From Rhodococcus sp. HNM0569 (GTDB lineage Bacteria > Actinomycetota > Actinomycetes > Mycobacteriales > Mycobacteriaceae), in NCBI RefSeq assembly GCF_012726205.1, contig NZ_JAASAE010000001.1, forward strand, positions 372,001 through 436,000: a stretch of 64,000 nucleotides of DNA, given 5' to 3'. Of the stretch, positions 37,890-46,976 are shown piece after piece. Made by a program: the position numbers and the translations under genes. The notes beneath the pieces are model-generated. The model had not been told where the DNA came from. It did not search any database and was given only the letters and a program-made list of their open reading frames with translations. Position 1 is the stretch's first letter, and each line of letters starts with the position of its first letter.

Positions 37890-38729
37890 TCAGTTCTGGA
37901 TCTCCGGGGAATCGATTCCGCCCATGCGTCCGGGCGGAAGCACGATGAACTGGGCCTTGCCGATCACGTTGTCGACAGGGATCGTGCCCTGACGCTCGTC
38001 GTTGACGTGGTACCGGGAGTCGGCGGAATTGCTGCGGTTGTCGCCCATCACCCACAGGTTGCCCTCGGGGACGGTGACGGGTCCGAAGCAGCGACCGGAC
38101 TTCGCGTCGGTGCTGCACGTCAGTCGATCGGGCACGAACGGGAAGTCCATCTCGATGTACGGCTCGTCGATCGGTGTGCCGTCGACGAGGACGCGGCCCT
38201 GTTCGTCGCAGCATTCGACGGTCTGGCCGCCGGTGGCGATCACCCTCTTGACGAGGTCGTTCTCGTCGGGTGCGACGAGGCCGACGTACGACCCGATTTC
38301 CTGGATGCCGCGCACCACGACATTGTCCGAGCGAGTCGAGACGAAGTCCTGCGACCACGAGTCCGGTCCGCGGAACACGACGACGTCGCCCGGCTGGGGA
38401 TCGTGGAAGCGGTAGCCGATCTTCTCGACGACGATGCGGTCGCCCGTGCACCCGGGACATCCGTGCAGTGTGGGTTCCATCGACTCGGAGGGAATCAGGT
38501 ACACCCGCGCGACGAACGTCTGCAGCAGGAAACTCAGCACGAGGGCGACGAGGATCAGAATCGGGATCTCGCGTAGGAACGAGCGATCCTTCTTGTTCTT
38601 GCTGCGATCGATGGTGGCGAACCGAGCCGCCGGATTGTCGTCGTCGCCGGCATGCCGCTGCGAGTGCGCTCCTCCACGGGAGCGAGACGTTTCCGACGAC
38701 ACCGACGGTTCCCTCGACGAATCTGTCAC
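37890..38729 (-). CDS. lepB: Signal peptidase I
   Basis: Membrane serine protease that removes signal peptides from exported proteins. The 279-residue protein has a charged cytosolic N-terminus (about 55 residues), one membrane helix ([20 protein letters not shown]), the catalytic Ser in [10 protein letters not shown], and the catalytic Lys in [15 protein letters not shown]. The C-terminal [13 protein letters not shown] signature is present. GTG 38729 (product TDSSREPSV) is chosen over GTG 38750, because the latter lies in the terminator hairpin after rplS. It is coupled to rnhB downstream. Confidence 0.93.
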   Translation of the reverse strand: MTDSSREPSVSSETSRSRGGAHSQRHAGDDDNPAARFATIDRSKNKKDRSFLREIPILILVALVLSFLLQTFVARVYLIPSESMEPTLHGCPGCTGDRIVVEKIGYRFHDPQPGDVVVFRGPDSWSQDFVSTRSDNVVVRGIQEIGSYVGLVAPDENDLVKRVIATGGQTVECCDEQGRVLVDGTPIDEPYIEMDFPFVPDRLTCSTDAKSGRCFGPVTVPEGNLWVMGDNRSNSADSRYHVNDERQGTIPVDNVIGKAQFIVLPPGRMGGIDSPEIQN

Positions 38730-38741
38730 CGAATCAGAGTA

Positions 38742-38772
38742 GCCCGGCACCGCTGAGCGAGCGGTGCCGGGC
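38742..38772 (-). terminator. Terminator after rplS
   Basis: A perfect 13-bp GC-rich inverted repeat (38742-38754 with 38760-38772) with loop GAGCG lies 80 bp past the rplS stop and 12 bp before the lepB start. It separates the two transcripts. Confidence 0.75.
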
Positions 38773-38852
38773 CATCCGGTGATCGTGCAGCACGTGACGT
38801 ACGAGCGATCAGCGCCTTGCCGCGACCGGGCAGCGCTTCTCGACAGCTGCGG

Positions 38853-39194
38853 TCAGCGCTTTTCCTTGATCTTCGCGGCCTTGCCACGCAGATCACGCAG
38901 GTAGTACAGCTTGGCGCGGCGGACGTCGCCACGCGTGAGAACCTCGATCTCGGCGATGTTCGGGCTGTGCACGGGGAACGTGCGCTCGACGCCGACGCCG
39001 AACGAAACCTTGCGGACGGTGAACGTCTCGCGGATGCCGCCACCCTGGCGACGGATGACCACGCCCTTGAAGACCTGCACGCGCTCCTTCGAGCCCTCGA
39101 TGACCTTGACGTGCACGTTCAGGGTGTCGCCGGGACGAAACTCGGGGATGTCGTCGCGGAGGGACTTGGCGTCCAGGAAGTCCAGGGTATTCAT
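38853..39194 (-). CDS. rplS: 50S ribosomal protein L19
   Basis: A large-subunit protein at the 30S-50S interface. The 113-residue protein matches bL19 along its length: [40 protein letters not shown] and [17 protein letters not shown], ending in the basic [12 protein letters not shown]. It starts at ATG 39194. It is separated from the other ribosome-maturation genes (trmD, rimM, rpsP) by tex and two further genes, but lies near them as in M. tuberculosis. Confidence 0.97.
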   Translation of the reverse strand: MNTLDFLDAKSLRDDIPEFRPGDTLNVHVKVIEGSKERVQVFKGVVIRRQGGGIRETFTVRKVSFGVGVERTFPVHSPNIAEIEVLTRGDVRRAKLYYLRDLRGKAAKIKEKR

Positions 39195-39287
39195 CGGTTT
39201 TCCATCCTTGCGTTCATTCGCAGCGAGCAGAGGAACCGAGCGGCAACTCGGCGCGCGGCGCCGAGGCTCGACTGGTTCGTGCCCAGA

Positions 39288-40172
39288 TCAAGTGGTGTCA
39301 CCTGGCCCAGGCAACCCGTCCATTGTGCCAGACGACGTGGTCGCAGGTGAAATCGGTGCAGGTGCCGGGCGCACGGTGCGCTCGACCGTCTCCCCCGCCA
39401 CCCGGCGTGCCCGTTCGGGATCCGGCCGGCCGGCGACGAGATCCTGCAGGTAGATGCGAGCCTGCACAACGGGTCTGCGCCACCTCTTCTCGCGCTCCAC
39501 CGCCGTGCACATACGCTCCGGACGCGCGTGGTAGAACCATCGAGCCCACGGCGAGGCGGGGCGCGCGAGGCGCACCGCGCCGACGAACAACAGTACCGGG
39601 ACGACCAGCCCGCACAGCCCGGTCCACAGTTTCCCCTTCAGCAACACGACGGCCGCGAGCAGCAGGTTCACGACGGACAGCACGGTGAGCCCGAGGCGGA
39701 TACCGAGGTGCGCCTCCTCGGTCATCTCGCCCGCCTCGAACAGAGAAAGGGGGCGCACACCCGTGAGCACCAGACCCGTGATGCCGACGGCGACGAACAC
39801 GGCGTCGACCGACGCGCGACCCTGATCGCTCCAGTACACGTCCCGCAGATAGAAGATGAGGGCGAACTCGTCGAGCACGAGCGCGGCGCCCACCCCGAAC
39901 AGCGCAGCGAGGATCGTGATCGTGGTGCGGCCCGCCGATTCGACGACCGTGATGAGCGCGCCGCCCGACACGATCATGGCGATCACACCGAACACCGCGT
40001 GGTGGATGTGCTGACCGCCGGGCGTGATGTTGCCCGGCCACCACTTCACGCCCGCACGAATCATCCGCGTGCTGGCGCGGATGAACAGGAACGTGACGAC
40101 GAACGCGACGAGGAAGAAGAACAGCGGCACGTGGCCGTGCTCGGCGATCTCGCGCTCGAACCACTGCGACAT
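39288..40172 (-). CDS. Multi-pass membrane protein of unknown function
   Basis: A 294-residue protein with about six to seven hydrophobic segments (VPLFFFLVAFVVTFLFI, FGVIAMIVSGGALITVV, ILAALFGVGAALVLDEFALI, AVFVAVGITGLVL, VVNLLLAAVVLLKG) and a charged C-terminal tail of about 75 residues. A GGQHIHHAVFG motif with clustered His follows the first helix, and an ALVLDEFALIFYLRDVYW segment carries acidic residues; metal binding is conceivable. I do not recognise the family. It starts at ATG 40172, lies between tex and rplS on the same strand, and ends 93 bp before rplS. Confidence 0.8.
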   Translation of the reverse strand: MSQWFEREIAEHGHVPLFFFLVAFVVTFLFIRASTRMIRAGVKWWPGNITPGGQHIHHAVFGVIAMIVSGGALITVVESAGRTTITILAALFGVGAALVLDEFALIFYLRDVYWSDQGRASVDAVFVAVGITGLVLTGVRPLSLFEAGEMTEEAHLGIRLGLTVLSVVNLLLAAVVLLKGKLWTGLCGLVVPVLLFVGAVRLARPASPWARWFYHARPERMCTAVEREKRWRRPVVQARIYLQDLVAGRPDPERARRVAGETVERTVRPAPAPISPATTSSGTMDGLPGPGDTT

Positions 40173-40237
40173 GCGATCACTATGGCAAGCGCTGCCGCGC
40201 GAGGGCGGGAATTCGCAGCCTCCCGCCCTCCCGCTCG

Positions 40238-42550
40238 CTACTGCCCGAAGCCGGCCCGACGCAGCGCGTCCGCCATCGAGCCCGAGGCCGCCGGGCGGGC
40301 AGCACCGGACCCGCGCCCCTTCCGGCCCCCGCCACGGCCGTCGCGGGGGGACCCACCACGCGGCTTGCCACCGCCGCGCGGTGTGCCGCCACCCGGGCGC
40401 GCCGCGCCCGCGCCGACCTCGTCGTCGAGGCGCAGGGTGAGCGAGATGCGCTGACGCTCGAGGTCCACCTCGAAGACCTTCACCTTGACGACGTCGCCGG
40501 ACTTGACGATCTGACGGGGATCGTCGACGAAGGTGCGCGACATGGCGGACACGTGCACGAGCCCATCCTGATGCACACCGACGTCGACGAACGCACCGAA
40601 GGCGGCGACGTTGGTGACGACACCTTCCAGAACCATGCCCGGCTTCAGGTGGGAGACCTTCTCGACACCCGCCGCGAAGGTCGCGGTCTTGAACTCGGGG
40701 CGCGGGTCGCGGCCCGGCTTGTCGAGCTCGGCGATGATGTCGGTGACGGTCGGAACGCCGAACCGCTCGTCGACGAAGCGCGCCGGATCGAGCTTCGTGA
40801 GCACCGCGGTGTTGCCGATCAGCTCGTCCACCGACTGTCCGGATTCGTCGAGGATGCGCCGCACCACGGGGTACGCCTCGGGGTGGACGGCGGACGCGTC
40901 GAGTGGGTCGTCGCCGCGGATGCGGAGGAAGCCGGCGCACTGCTCGAATGCCTTCGGCCCGAGACGGGGAACGTCGGACAGCGCGGCACGCGTGCGGAAC
41001 GGTCCGTGCGCGTCACGGTGGCCGACGATGCTCTCGGCAAGAGACTGCGCGATACCCGACACGCGCGCGAGCAGCGGCACGGACGCGGTGTTGACGTCGA
41101 CGCCGACCGCGTTGACGGCGTCCTCGACGACGGCACCGAGTGAACGCGCGAGCAGCGACTCGGACACGTCGTGCTGGTACTGCCCCACGCCGATCGACTT
41201 CGGGTCGATCTTGACGAGTTCGGCGAGGGGATCCTGCAGTCGACGGGCGATCGACACGGCACCGCGGATCGACACGTCGAGATCCGGCAGTTCGCGGGAG
41301 GCGTATTCGGATGCCGAGTACACCGACGCACCCGCTTCGGACACGACGATCTTGGTGAGCCCCGACGCGCCCGCCTTCTCGATCAGTTCGGTGGCGAGAC
41401 GGTCGGTTTCGCGGGACGCCGTGCCGTTGCCGATCGCGACGAGTTCGACGCCGTGTGCCGCGACGAGCCGTGCGAGCGTCGCGAGGGACTGGTCCCACTT
41501 GCCGTGCGGCTGGTGCGGATAGATCGTGTCGTGCGCGACGACCTTGCCGGTGGCGTCGACGACGGCGACCTTCGTGCCGGTGCGATAGCCGGGGTCGAGG
41601 CCCATCGTGGCGCGTGTGCCCGCGGGCGCCGCGAGCAGCAGGTCCTCGAGATTCTTCGCGAAGACGGCGACCGCGTCGGCCTCGGCGGATTGCCGCAGCC
41701 GCATCCGGACGTCGATGCCGAGGGTGATCTGGAGCTTGGTGCGCCACGCCCAGCGGATGGTGTCGAGCAGCCAGCGATCGGCGGCGCGGCCACGGTCGGC
41801 GACGTCGAAGCGGTGTGCGATGCGCGTCTCGAAAACCGACGGCACTCCCTCTTCCGCCGATGCGTCGGGCACGAGCGTGAGCGCGAGGACTTCCTCCTTC
41901 TCGCCGCGCAGGAGCGCGAGGATGCGGTGCGAGGGCAGCTTCGTGAAGGGCTCGGAGAACTCGAAGTAGTCGGAGAACTTGGCGCCGTCGCTCTCCTTGC
42001 CCGCGCGGACCGTGGACACGATCTGCCCGCGCTGCCACATCAATTCACGCAGCTCACCCACCAGATCCGCGTCCTCGGCGAATCGTTCGACGAGGATCGC
42101 GCGGGCACCGTCGAGCTGCTCGTCGGTGTAGCCCGCCGGGTCCGTCGTCGGATCGGAGACCAGCGCGTCGGCGACCGGTTCGTGACCGGCTTCGCGCGCG
42201 ATCTGGGCCTTCGTGCGCCGCTTCGGCTTGAACGGCAGGTAGATGTCCTCGAGCCGGGCCTTCGTGTCGGCGGACATGATGCGCGCACGCAGTTCGTCGT
42301 CGAGTTTGCCCTGACCGTCGATCGACGCGAGGATCGCATCGCGACGCTCGCCGAGTTCGCGCAGATACCGCAGACGCTCTTCGAGGGTGCGCAACTGGGC
42401 GTCGTCGAGACCGCCCGTCACCTCCTTGCGGTAGCGCGCGACGAAGGGCACGGTGGCGCCGCCGTCGAGCAGCGCGACCGCCGCGGCGACCTGGGCCTCT
42501 CGCACCTCGAGTTCGTCGGCGATGCGCTGATTCACTGTCTCGACACTCAC
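40238..42550 (-). CDS. tex: Tex-family RNA-binding transcription accessory protein
   Basis: A multi-domain nucleic-acid-binding protein that affects transcription and is related to eukaryotic Spt6. The 770-residue protein has the N-terminal helical Tex part (ATVPFVARYRKEVTGGLDD) and the YqgF/RuvC-like domain (MGLDPGYRTGTKVAVVDATG). HhH repeats follow (NTASVPLLARVSGI, LSDVPRLGPKAFEQCAGFLR). A C-terminal S1 domain (LKPGMVLEGVVTNVAAFGAF) leads into a Gly/Arg-rich RGG-type tail of about 60 residues. GTG 42550 is the likely start. It diverges from the lipoprotein gene. Confidence 0.95.
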   Translation of the reverse strand: MSVETVNQRIADELEVREAQVAAAVALLDGGATVPFVARYRKEVTGGLDDAQLRTLEERLRYLRELGERRDAILASIDGQGKLDDELRARIMSADTKARLEDIYLPFKPKRRTKAQIAREAGHEPVADALVSDPTTDPAGYTDEQLDGARAILVERFAEDADLVGELRELMWQRGQIVSTVRAGKESDGAKFSDYFEFSEPFTKLPSHRILALLRGEKEEVLALTLVPDASAEEGVPSVFETRIAHRFDVADRGRAADRWLLDTIRWAWRTKLQITLGIDVRMRLRQSAEADAVAVFAKNLEDLLLAAPAGTRATMGLDPGYRTGTKVAVVDATGKVVAHDTIYPHQPHGKWDQSLATLARLVAAHGVELVAIGNGTASRETDRLATELIEKAGASGLTKIVVSEAGASVYSASEYASRELPDLDVSIRGAVSIARRLQDPLAELVKIDPKSIGVGQYQHDVSESLLARSLGAVVEDAVNAVGVDVNTASVPLLARVSGIAQSLAESIVGHRDAHGPFRTRAALSDVPRLGPKAFEQCAGFLRIRGDDPLDASAVHPEAYPVVRRILDESGQSVDELIGNTAVLTKLDPARFVDERFGVPTVTDIIAELDKPGRDPRPEFKTATFAAGVEKVSHLKPGMVLEGVVTNVAAFGAFVDVGVHQDGLVHVSAMSRTFVDDPRQIVKSGDVVKVKVFEVDLERQRISLTLRLDDEVGAGAARPGGGTPRGGGKPRGGSPRDGRGGGRKGRGSGAARPAASGSMADALRRAGFGQ

Positions 42551-42630
42551 GGCGCCCGACCCTACCGGTAGAGTCGGACCACAGGCTTCGTCGGCACGAA
42601 CGCCGAAGACGATTTGCCGAGTGGGCCACC

Positions 42631-43674
42631 ATGTTCCGCACGCACGCAGCACGGTCTCGGTCCCGGATGCAGCGCCCCCGCCCACCCGGGCAGTCGATTG
42701 CGCGCACTCTCTCCCTCCTGGTGTTCGCACTCGTCGCGGGGGTGGCCGTCGCCTCGTGCACACTTCCGGTCACGCCGGACGCGGCCGACGGCGCCTCGCC
42801 CACACCGTCGACCACGTCCGCGCCACTCGCCGAGCGCGTCGCAGCGGCCGATGCCTACGCGCGCGCCCGCCGTGCGGACGTGTCGATTGCACTTCTGGAC
42901 CGCGCGACCGACGGCGCTGTGGAGGTCTCCGGTTCGTCGATCGACGTCCCGGTACCGTGCGCATCGATCGTGAAGGTCTTTCTCGCGGCGCAACTCCTGC
43001 ACCTCGACGCGACCGGCGAGCGTCCGCTCTCCGCGGACGACGACGCCACGCTGTCGGCGATGCTCGAGTCGTCGGACGACGGCGCGGCGGGCACATACTG
43101 GACCGAACTGGGCCCGGACGCGGTGCGCGAGGTCGCGGACCGCTACGAACTCGCGCACACGACTCCCGCCTCGGGAGCCTCGTGGTGGAACACCGAGTCG
43201 ACCGCAGGCGATCTCGTCCGGTTCTATCGCGGTGTCCTCGACGATGTCGACGGGCTCGGCGCCGCGCGCATCGACCGTTTCGTCGACCTGCTCGAGGGTT
43301 GGGCCGAGACGGCGAACGACGGCTACGACCAGGAATTCGGGATCGCGGCCGTGCTGACGTCGGCTCCGCGACACCATCCCGACGCGCGAGCCGTCGCGGT
43401 GAAACAAGGCTGGATGTGCTGCATCTCGGGGCGCTGGATCCACTGGTCGACCGGCATCGTCGGGCACGACGAGGACGGGCGCCCGGGCCGGTACGTGATC
43501 GCGGTCGCGTCGACCGAGGACGTGCAGTACCCGGACGGGGACGATCTGATGTGGTTTCCCGACACGTCGTACACCGACGCATCGGAGGACGACAGTGCGC
43601 GGCACGCCCGCGAGACCGTCACCGGAGTGGTGTCCACAGTGTTCCCGGGTGGTGCGGACGAGTGGAATCGATGA
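42631..43674 (+). CDS. Lipoprotein with serine beta-lactamase-like domain (LppW-like)
   Basis: A 347-residue exported protein. A hydrophobic signal segment (IARTLSLLVFALVAGVAVAS) ends at a probable lipobox VASC. The mature part resembles the beta-lactamase/D-Ala-D-Ala carboxypeptidase fold: S-x-x-K appears in CASIVKVFL and an S-D-D/N-type loop in LESSDDGAA, with VAVKQGWMCC possibly standing for the KTG box. Sequence outside these motifs is divergent, so enzymatic activity is uncertain. It corresponds in position to M. tuberculosis lppW, next to trmD. The start is ATG 42631 or the in-frame ATG at 42667. Confidence 0.83.
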   Translation: MFRTHAARSRSRMQRPRPPGQSIARTLSLLVFALVAGVAVASCTLPVTPDAADGASPTPSTTSAPLAERVAAADAYARARRADVSIALLDRATDGAVEVSGSSIDVPVPCASIVKVFLAAQLLHLDATGERPLSADDDATLSAMLESSDDGAAGTYWTELGPDAVREVADRYELAHTTPASGASWWNTESTAGDLVRFYRGVLDDVDGLGAARIDRFVDLLEGWAETANDGYDQEFGIAAVLTSAPRHHPDARAVAVKQGWMCCISGRWIHWSTGIVGHDEDGRPGRYVIAVASTEDVQYPDGDDLMWFPDTSYTDASEDDSARHARETVTGVVSTVFPGGADEWNR

Positions 43675-43681
43675 CGTGCAC

Positions 43682-44392
43682 TCACGCCTCGTAGCCGGGA
43701 GGCAGCAGGTCTGGCCTGCGTTCCGCGGTGCGCTCGAGCGCCCGCTCGCGGCGCCAGCGTGCGACCCGCGCGTGGTCGCCCGACAGCAGCACGTCCGGCA
43801 CGTCCAGCCCACGCCACGACACGGGTCGCGTGTAGCTCGGGCCTTCGAGCAGTCCGTCGGAGAACGAGTCGTCGCGGTGCGACTGTTCGTTGCCGAGCAC
43901 GCCCGGCAACAGCCGCACGACGGCCTCGGCCATCACGAGTACCGCGGCCTCGCCGCCGATCAGCACGTAGTCGCCGATGCTCACCTCTTCGACACGTACA
44001 CGCGTCGCGGCATCGTCGAAGACGCGCTGGTCGATGCCTTCGTACCGGCCGCATGCGAAGACGAGATGGCGTTCACTCGCCCACCTCTGCGCGGTGGCCT
44101 GGGTGAACGGCACTCCGGCGGGCGTCGGCACGACCAGGACCGGGTCGGGGTCGCCGCCGAGCGGCAGCACGTCGTCGAGCGCGGGGCCCCACACGGCGGG
44201 CTTCATGACCATGCCCGGACCGCCGCCGTACGGGGAGTCGTCGACGGACTTGTGCACGTCGTGTGTCCAGTCGCGCAGGTCGTGGACCCCGACCGATACC
44301 AGGCCCTTGTCGATCGCCTTGCCGAGCAGCGCGACACGCAGCGGTTCGAGGTACTCGGGAAAGATCGTGACGACGTCGAGTCGCACTGTCAC
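43682..44392 (-). CDS. trmD: tRNA (guanine-N1)-methyltransferase
   Basis: Methylates G37 of tRNAs reading CNN codons to prevent frameshifting. The 236-residue SPOUT-class enzyme has the conserved [35 protein letters not shown], the knot region [13 protein letters not shown] and [17 protein letters not shown], then [20 protein letters not shown]. It starts at GTG 44392, overlapping the rimM stop by 4 bp (GTGA), so translation is coupled to rimM. Confidence 0.97.
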   Translation of the reverse strand: MTVRLDVVTIFPEYLEPLRVALLGKAIDKGLVSVGVHDLRDWTHDVHKSVDDSPYGGGPGMVMKPAVWGPALDDVLPLGGDPDPVLVVPTPAGVPFTQATAQRWASERHLVFACGRYEGIDQRVFDDAATRVRVEEVSIGDYVLIGGEAAVLVMAEAVVRLLPGVLGNEQSHRDDSFSDGLLEGPSYTRPVSWRGLDVPDVLLSGDHARVARWRRERALERTAERRPDLLPPGYEA

Positions 44393-44961
44393 TCCCCGCC
44401 AGCAGCTTCGTCCGGGCCGTCGTCCGCCGGTTCGAAATCCGGATCGAGGAGTCCCGCGGGCGGATCGACCGTCACGAGGCCGTCCGCGATCGACACCGTG
44501 GGCACGATCGCGGTGACGAACGGCACGAGGACCTCGCGCGACGCGTCGCCGCTCGTGCGGATCGCGAGCAGTTCGCCTGCGCCGGTGTGCAACACCTCGC
44601 GCACCGTCCCGATCTCGGTGCCGTCGACGTGGACGGCACGCAGCCCTTCGAGTTCGTGGTCGTAGAACTCGTCGGGGTCGTCGGAGGCTTCGAGTTCGTT
44701 CGAGTCGACCACGAACAGAGTGCCGCGCAGCGCATCGGCCGTCGCACGATCGGACACACCGTGCAGACGCAGCAGAAGCCGCCCGGAGTGTTCCCGGGCG
44801 GCTTCCACCGTGTAGTCGTGCGTGACGGTCTCCCGCGGGCGACGTGCGTGCAGGACGGCACCGAGCGCGAACCGTTCGTCCGGCTCGTCGGTGCGGACCT
44901 CGACGACGATCTCGCCCTTGACGCCGTGCGACTTGGCGACGCGGCCGACCACCAGTTCCAT
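44389..44961 (-). CDS. rimM: Ribosome maturation factor RimM
   Basis: Assembly factor for the 30S head that binds S19. The 190-residue protein has the RimM N-terminal barrel ([20 protein letters not shown]) and the PRC-barrel part ([33 protein letters not shown]). It ends [20 protein letters not shown] and an acidic tail. ATG 44961 is preferred over the longer frame, which would overlap khpA. It lies between khpA and trmD. Confidence 0.95.
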   Translation of the reverse strand: MELVVGRVAKSHGVKGEIVVEVRTDEPDERFALGAVLHARRPRETVTHDYTVEAAREHSGRLLLRLHGVSDRATADALRGTLFVVDSNELEASDDPDEFYDHELEGLRAVHVDGTEIGTVREVLHTGAGELLAIRTSGDASREVLVPFVTAIVPTVSIADGLVTVDPPAGLLDPDFEPADDGPDEAAGGE

Positions 44962-44974
44962 CGTCGGCGGACCG

Positions 44975-45217
44975 TCAGCGGTCGGTGTCGACGACGTCGA
45001 CGCGGATACCGCGGCCACCGATGCCGGTGACGAGGGTGCGCAGCGCCGTGGCGGTGCGACCGCCGCGGCCGATGACCTTGCCGAGATCGTCGGGGTTCAC
45101 GTGGACCTCGACGGTGCGTCCGCGGCGTCCCGTGAGCATCTCGACGCGGACGTCGTCGGGATTGGCGACGATGCCGCGCACGAGGTGCTCGACCGCGTCG
45201 GCAACGACGGCGCTCAC
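44975..45217 (-). CDS. khpA: KH-domain RNA-binding protein KhpA
   Basis: A small RNA chaperone (80 residues) of the KhpA family, usually working with KhpB/Jag. It has one type II KH domain whose GxxG loop reads [17 protein letters not shown]. The preceding segment [20 protein letters not shown] is typical. It begins 4 bp inside the end of rpsP and is followed by rimM 13 bp later, the standard rpsP-khpA-rimM-trmD operon. Confidence 0.95.
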   Translation of the reverse strand: MSAVVADAVEHLVRGIVANPDDVRVEMLTGRRGRTVEVHVNPDDLGKVIGRGGRTATALRTLVTGIGGRGIRVDVVDTDR

Positions 45218-45669
45218 TTGTCGGCGGCCTCGGACTCCGCGGGAGCCTCGGCGTCGGCCGACGCCTCGGCCTCGTCGGCCTTGGCCTTCTTCTTCTTGGG
45301 CGTGACGGCCTCGGCGACCGGCTCGTTCTCGGCCTGCGCGAGGGCGGCGTTGAACAGGTCGAGCTTCGACGGCTTGGGCTCGGCCTTCTTGAGGGTGCCC
45401 TCGGCGCCCGGCAGACCCTTGAACTTCTGCCAGTCACCCGTGATCTTCAGCAGCTGCTCGACGGGCTCGGTGGGCTGTGCGCCCACACCCAGCCAGTACT
45501 GAGCGCGCTCGGAATCGATGTCGATGAGCGACGGCTCTTCCTTCGGGTGGTACTTGCCGATGGTCTCGATCGCGCGGCCGTTGCGGCGGGTGCGCGAGTC
45601 GGCGACGACCACGCGGTACTGCGGGTTGCGGATCTTGCCGAGGCGGGTGAGCTTGATCTTGACAGCCAC
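45214..45669 (-). CDS. rpsP: 30S ribosomal protein S16
   Basis: A small-subunit protein needed for 30S assembly. The first 85 residues are bS16 ([39 protein letters not shown]). The remaining 65 form an Ala/Glu/Lys-rich extension ([15 protein letters not shown]), long even for actinobacteria. GTG 45669 follows AAGGAGA. It leads the rpsP-khpA-rimM-trmD operon. Confidence 0.97.
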   Translation of the reverse strand: MAVKIKLTRLGKIRNPQYRVVVADSRTRRNGRAIETIGKYHPKEEPSLIDIDSERAQYWLGVGAQPTEPVEQLLKITGDWQKFKGLPGAEGTLKKAEPKPSKLDLFNAALAQAENEPVAEAVTPKKKKAKADEAEASADAEAPAESEAADK

Positions 45670-45689
45670 TGCTGTTGTCTCCTTCGAGC

Positions 45690-45705
45690 GCGCAGTAATC
45701 TGCGC
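45690..45705 (-). promoter_or_regulatory. Small hairpin in the rpsP leader
   Basis: GCGCAG and CTGCGC pair perfectly around a 4-nt AT-rich loop, ending about 5 nt before the AAGGAGA ribosome site of rpsP. It could modulate translation of the operon or be a coincidence of a GC-rich leader. Confidence 0.3.
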
Positions 45706-45845
45706 ATGTCACGTGCAATTCAGCGAAGTGCCCGGATGGCACGACCGGTTTTGCCTCTCTCCTGTGACCGTCGCGCGGGCGTACCCGGCTGCGACGACAG
45801 CTCTCCATTCTGCCAGACGCCACCGCCGGAGCGGAAAACGACTGT

Positions 45846-46967
45846 TCAGGGCACCGGATGGAGGGCGCCGCGGAGCATCACCACTGCGGGCGCACGCAGC
45901 ACGTCGGTGCCCCTGGGGTCGCCCCGGTAGAGCGTGAGATCGGCCGACTCCCCCGCGCGCAGGCTCGTGCAGCCGAGCCAGGATCGCGCGGCCCAGCTCG
46001 CGGCGCCGAGAGCGTCGGTGGCGTTGAGCCCGGCGCGGCGCAGTTCGTCGACCTCGTCGGCGATGCGGCCGTGTCGGATCGAGCCACCCGCGTCGGTGCC
46101 GGCGTAGATCGGCACCCCCGCGTCGTGGGCGGCGGCGATCGTGTCGTAGCGGCGTGTGTGCAGTGCGCGCATGTGTGCGGCGTACACCGGGAAGCGCGTC
46201 GCGGAGTCGGCGATCTCCGGGAAGGTCGCGATGTTGATCAACGTGGGTACCAGGGCGACGCCGCCGTCGACCATCGCCGCGATCGTGGTGTCGGTGAGCC
46301 CGGTGCCGTGCTCGATGCAGTCGATGCCCGCACCGAGCAAGCCGGGCAGCGCGTCCTCTCCGAACACGTGCGCGGTGACTCGCGCACCCTCGTCGTGCGC
46401 GGCCGCGATCGCGTCCTTCAGGATCGCGTCGCTCCACAGCGGCGTGAGGTCGCCGACGGCGCGATCGATCCAGTCGCCGACGAGCTTGACCCAGCCGTCC
46501 CCCGCACGCGCCTGCCTGCGGACCTCGTCGGGCAGCTGCGACTCGTCGTCGAGGTCGACGGGCAGGCCGCGGATGTAGCGTTTCGGCGCCGCGATGTGCC
46601 GGCCCGCGCGCACGATGCGCGGCAGGTCGGGGTGGTCGTCGACCATGCGGTTGTCGACCGGTGAGCCGGCATCGCGCAGCAACAGCACACCGGCATCGCG
46701 TTCGATGCGCGCCTGCTCGAGCAGGCCCTCGGTACTTTCACCACCACCTCCGCCGAACCGGATGCCGACGTGGCAGTGCGCGTCGACCAGCCCGGGCAGG
46801 ATCCACGTGTCGTCGATCGTGCCGCCGACGTCCAGGCTGCGAGCACCGGCGACCGGCTCGTCGACGATGCGGCCGCCGTCGGTCCAGAACTCGATCGGTT
46901 CGCCGTCGGGCAGTGCCCGCCCGCGCACGTGCCATGCAGCCACGGCACGCGTCGCCGAGACGCTCAC
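45846..46967 (-). CDS. Amidohydrolase (Rv2915c-like)
   Basis: A metal-dependent hydrolase of the amidohydrolase superfamily, 373 residues. It has the HxH metal pair in LPGLVDAHCHVGI and a possible carboxylated Lys in WVKLVGDWID. The third and fourth ligands lie in VTAHVFGEDALPGLL and CIEHGTGLTD, and the catalytic Asp in IYAGTDAGGSIRHG. This is the imidazolonepropionase/prolidase-like branch; the substrate is unknown. GTG 46967 starts 9 bp after the ffh stop, so it is co-transcribed with ffh, as in M. tuberculosis. Confidence 0.9.
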   Translation of the reverse strand: MSVSATRAVAAWHVRGRALPDGEPIEFWTDGGRIVDEPVAGARSLDVGGTIDDTWILPGLVDAHCHVGIRFGGGGGESTEGLLEQARIERDAGVLLLRDAGSPVDNRMVDDHPDLPRIVRAGRHIAAPKRYIRGLPVDLDDESQLPDEVRRQARAGDGWVKLVGDWIDRAVGDLTPLWSDAILKDAIAAAHDEGARVTAHVFGEDALPGLLGAGIDCIEHGTGLTDTTIAAMVDGGVALVPTLINIATFPEIADSATRFPVYAAHMRALHTRRYDTIAAAHDAGVPIYAGTDAGGSIRHGRIADEVDELRRAGLNATDALGAASWAARSWLGCTSLRAGESADLTLYRGDPRGTDVLRAPAVVMLRGALHPVP

Positions 46968-46976
46968 GTCCGCCGC

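Noticed and set aside
38729-38750. Earlier GTG start of lepB at 38750
   Set aside because: It lies within the terminator hairpin after rplS; a start inside that stem is unlikely.
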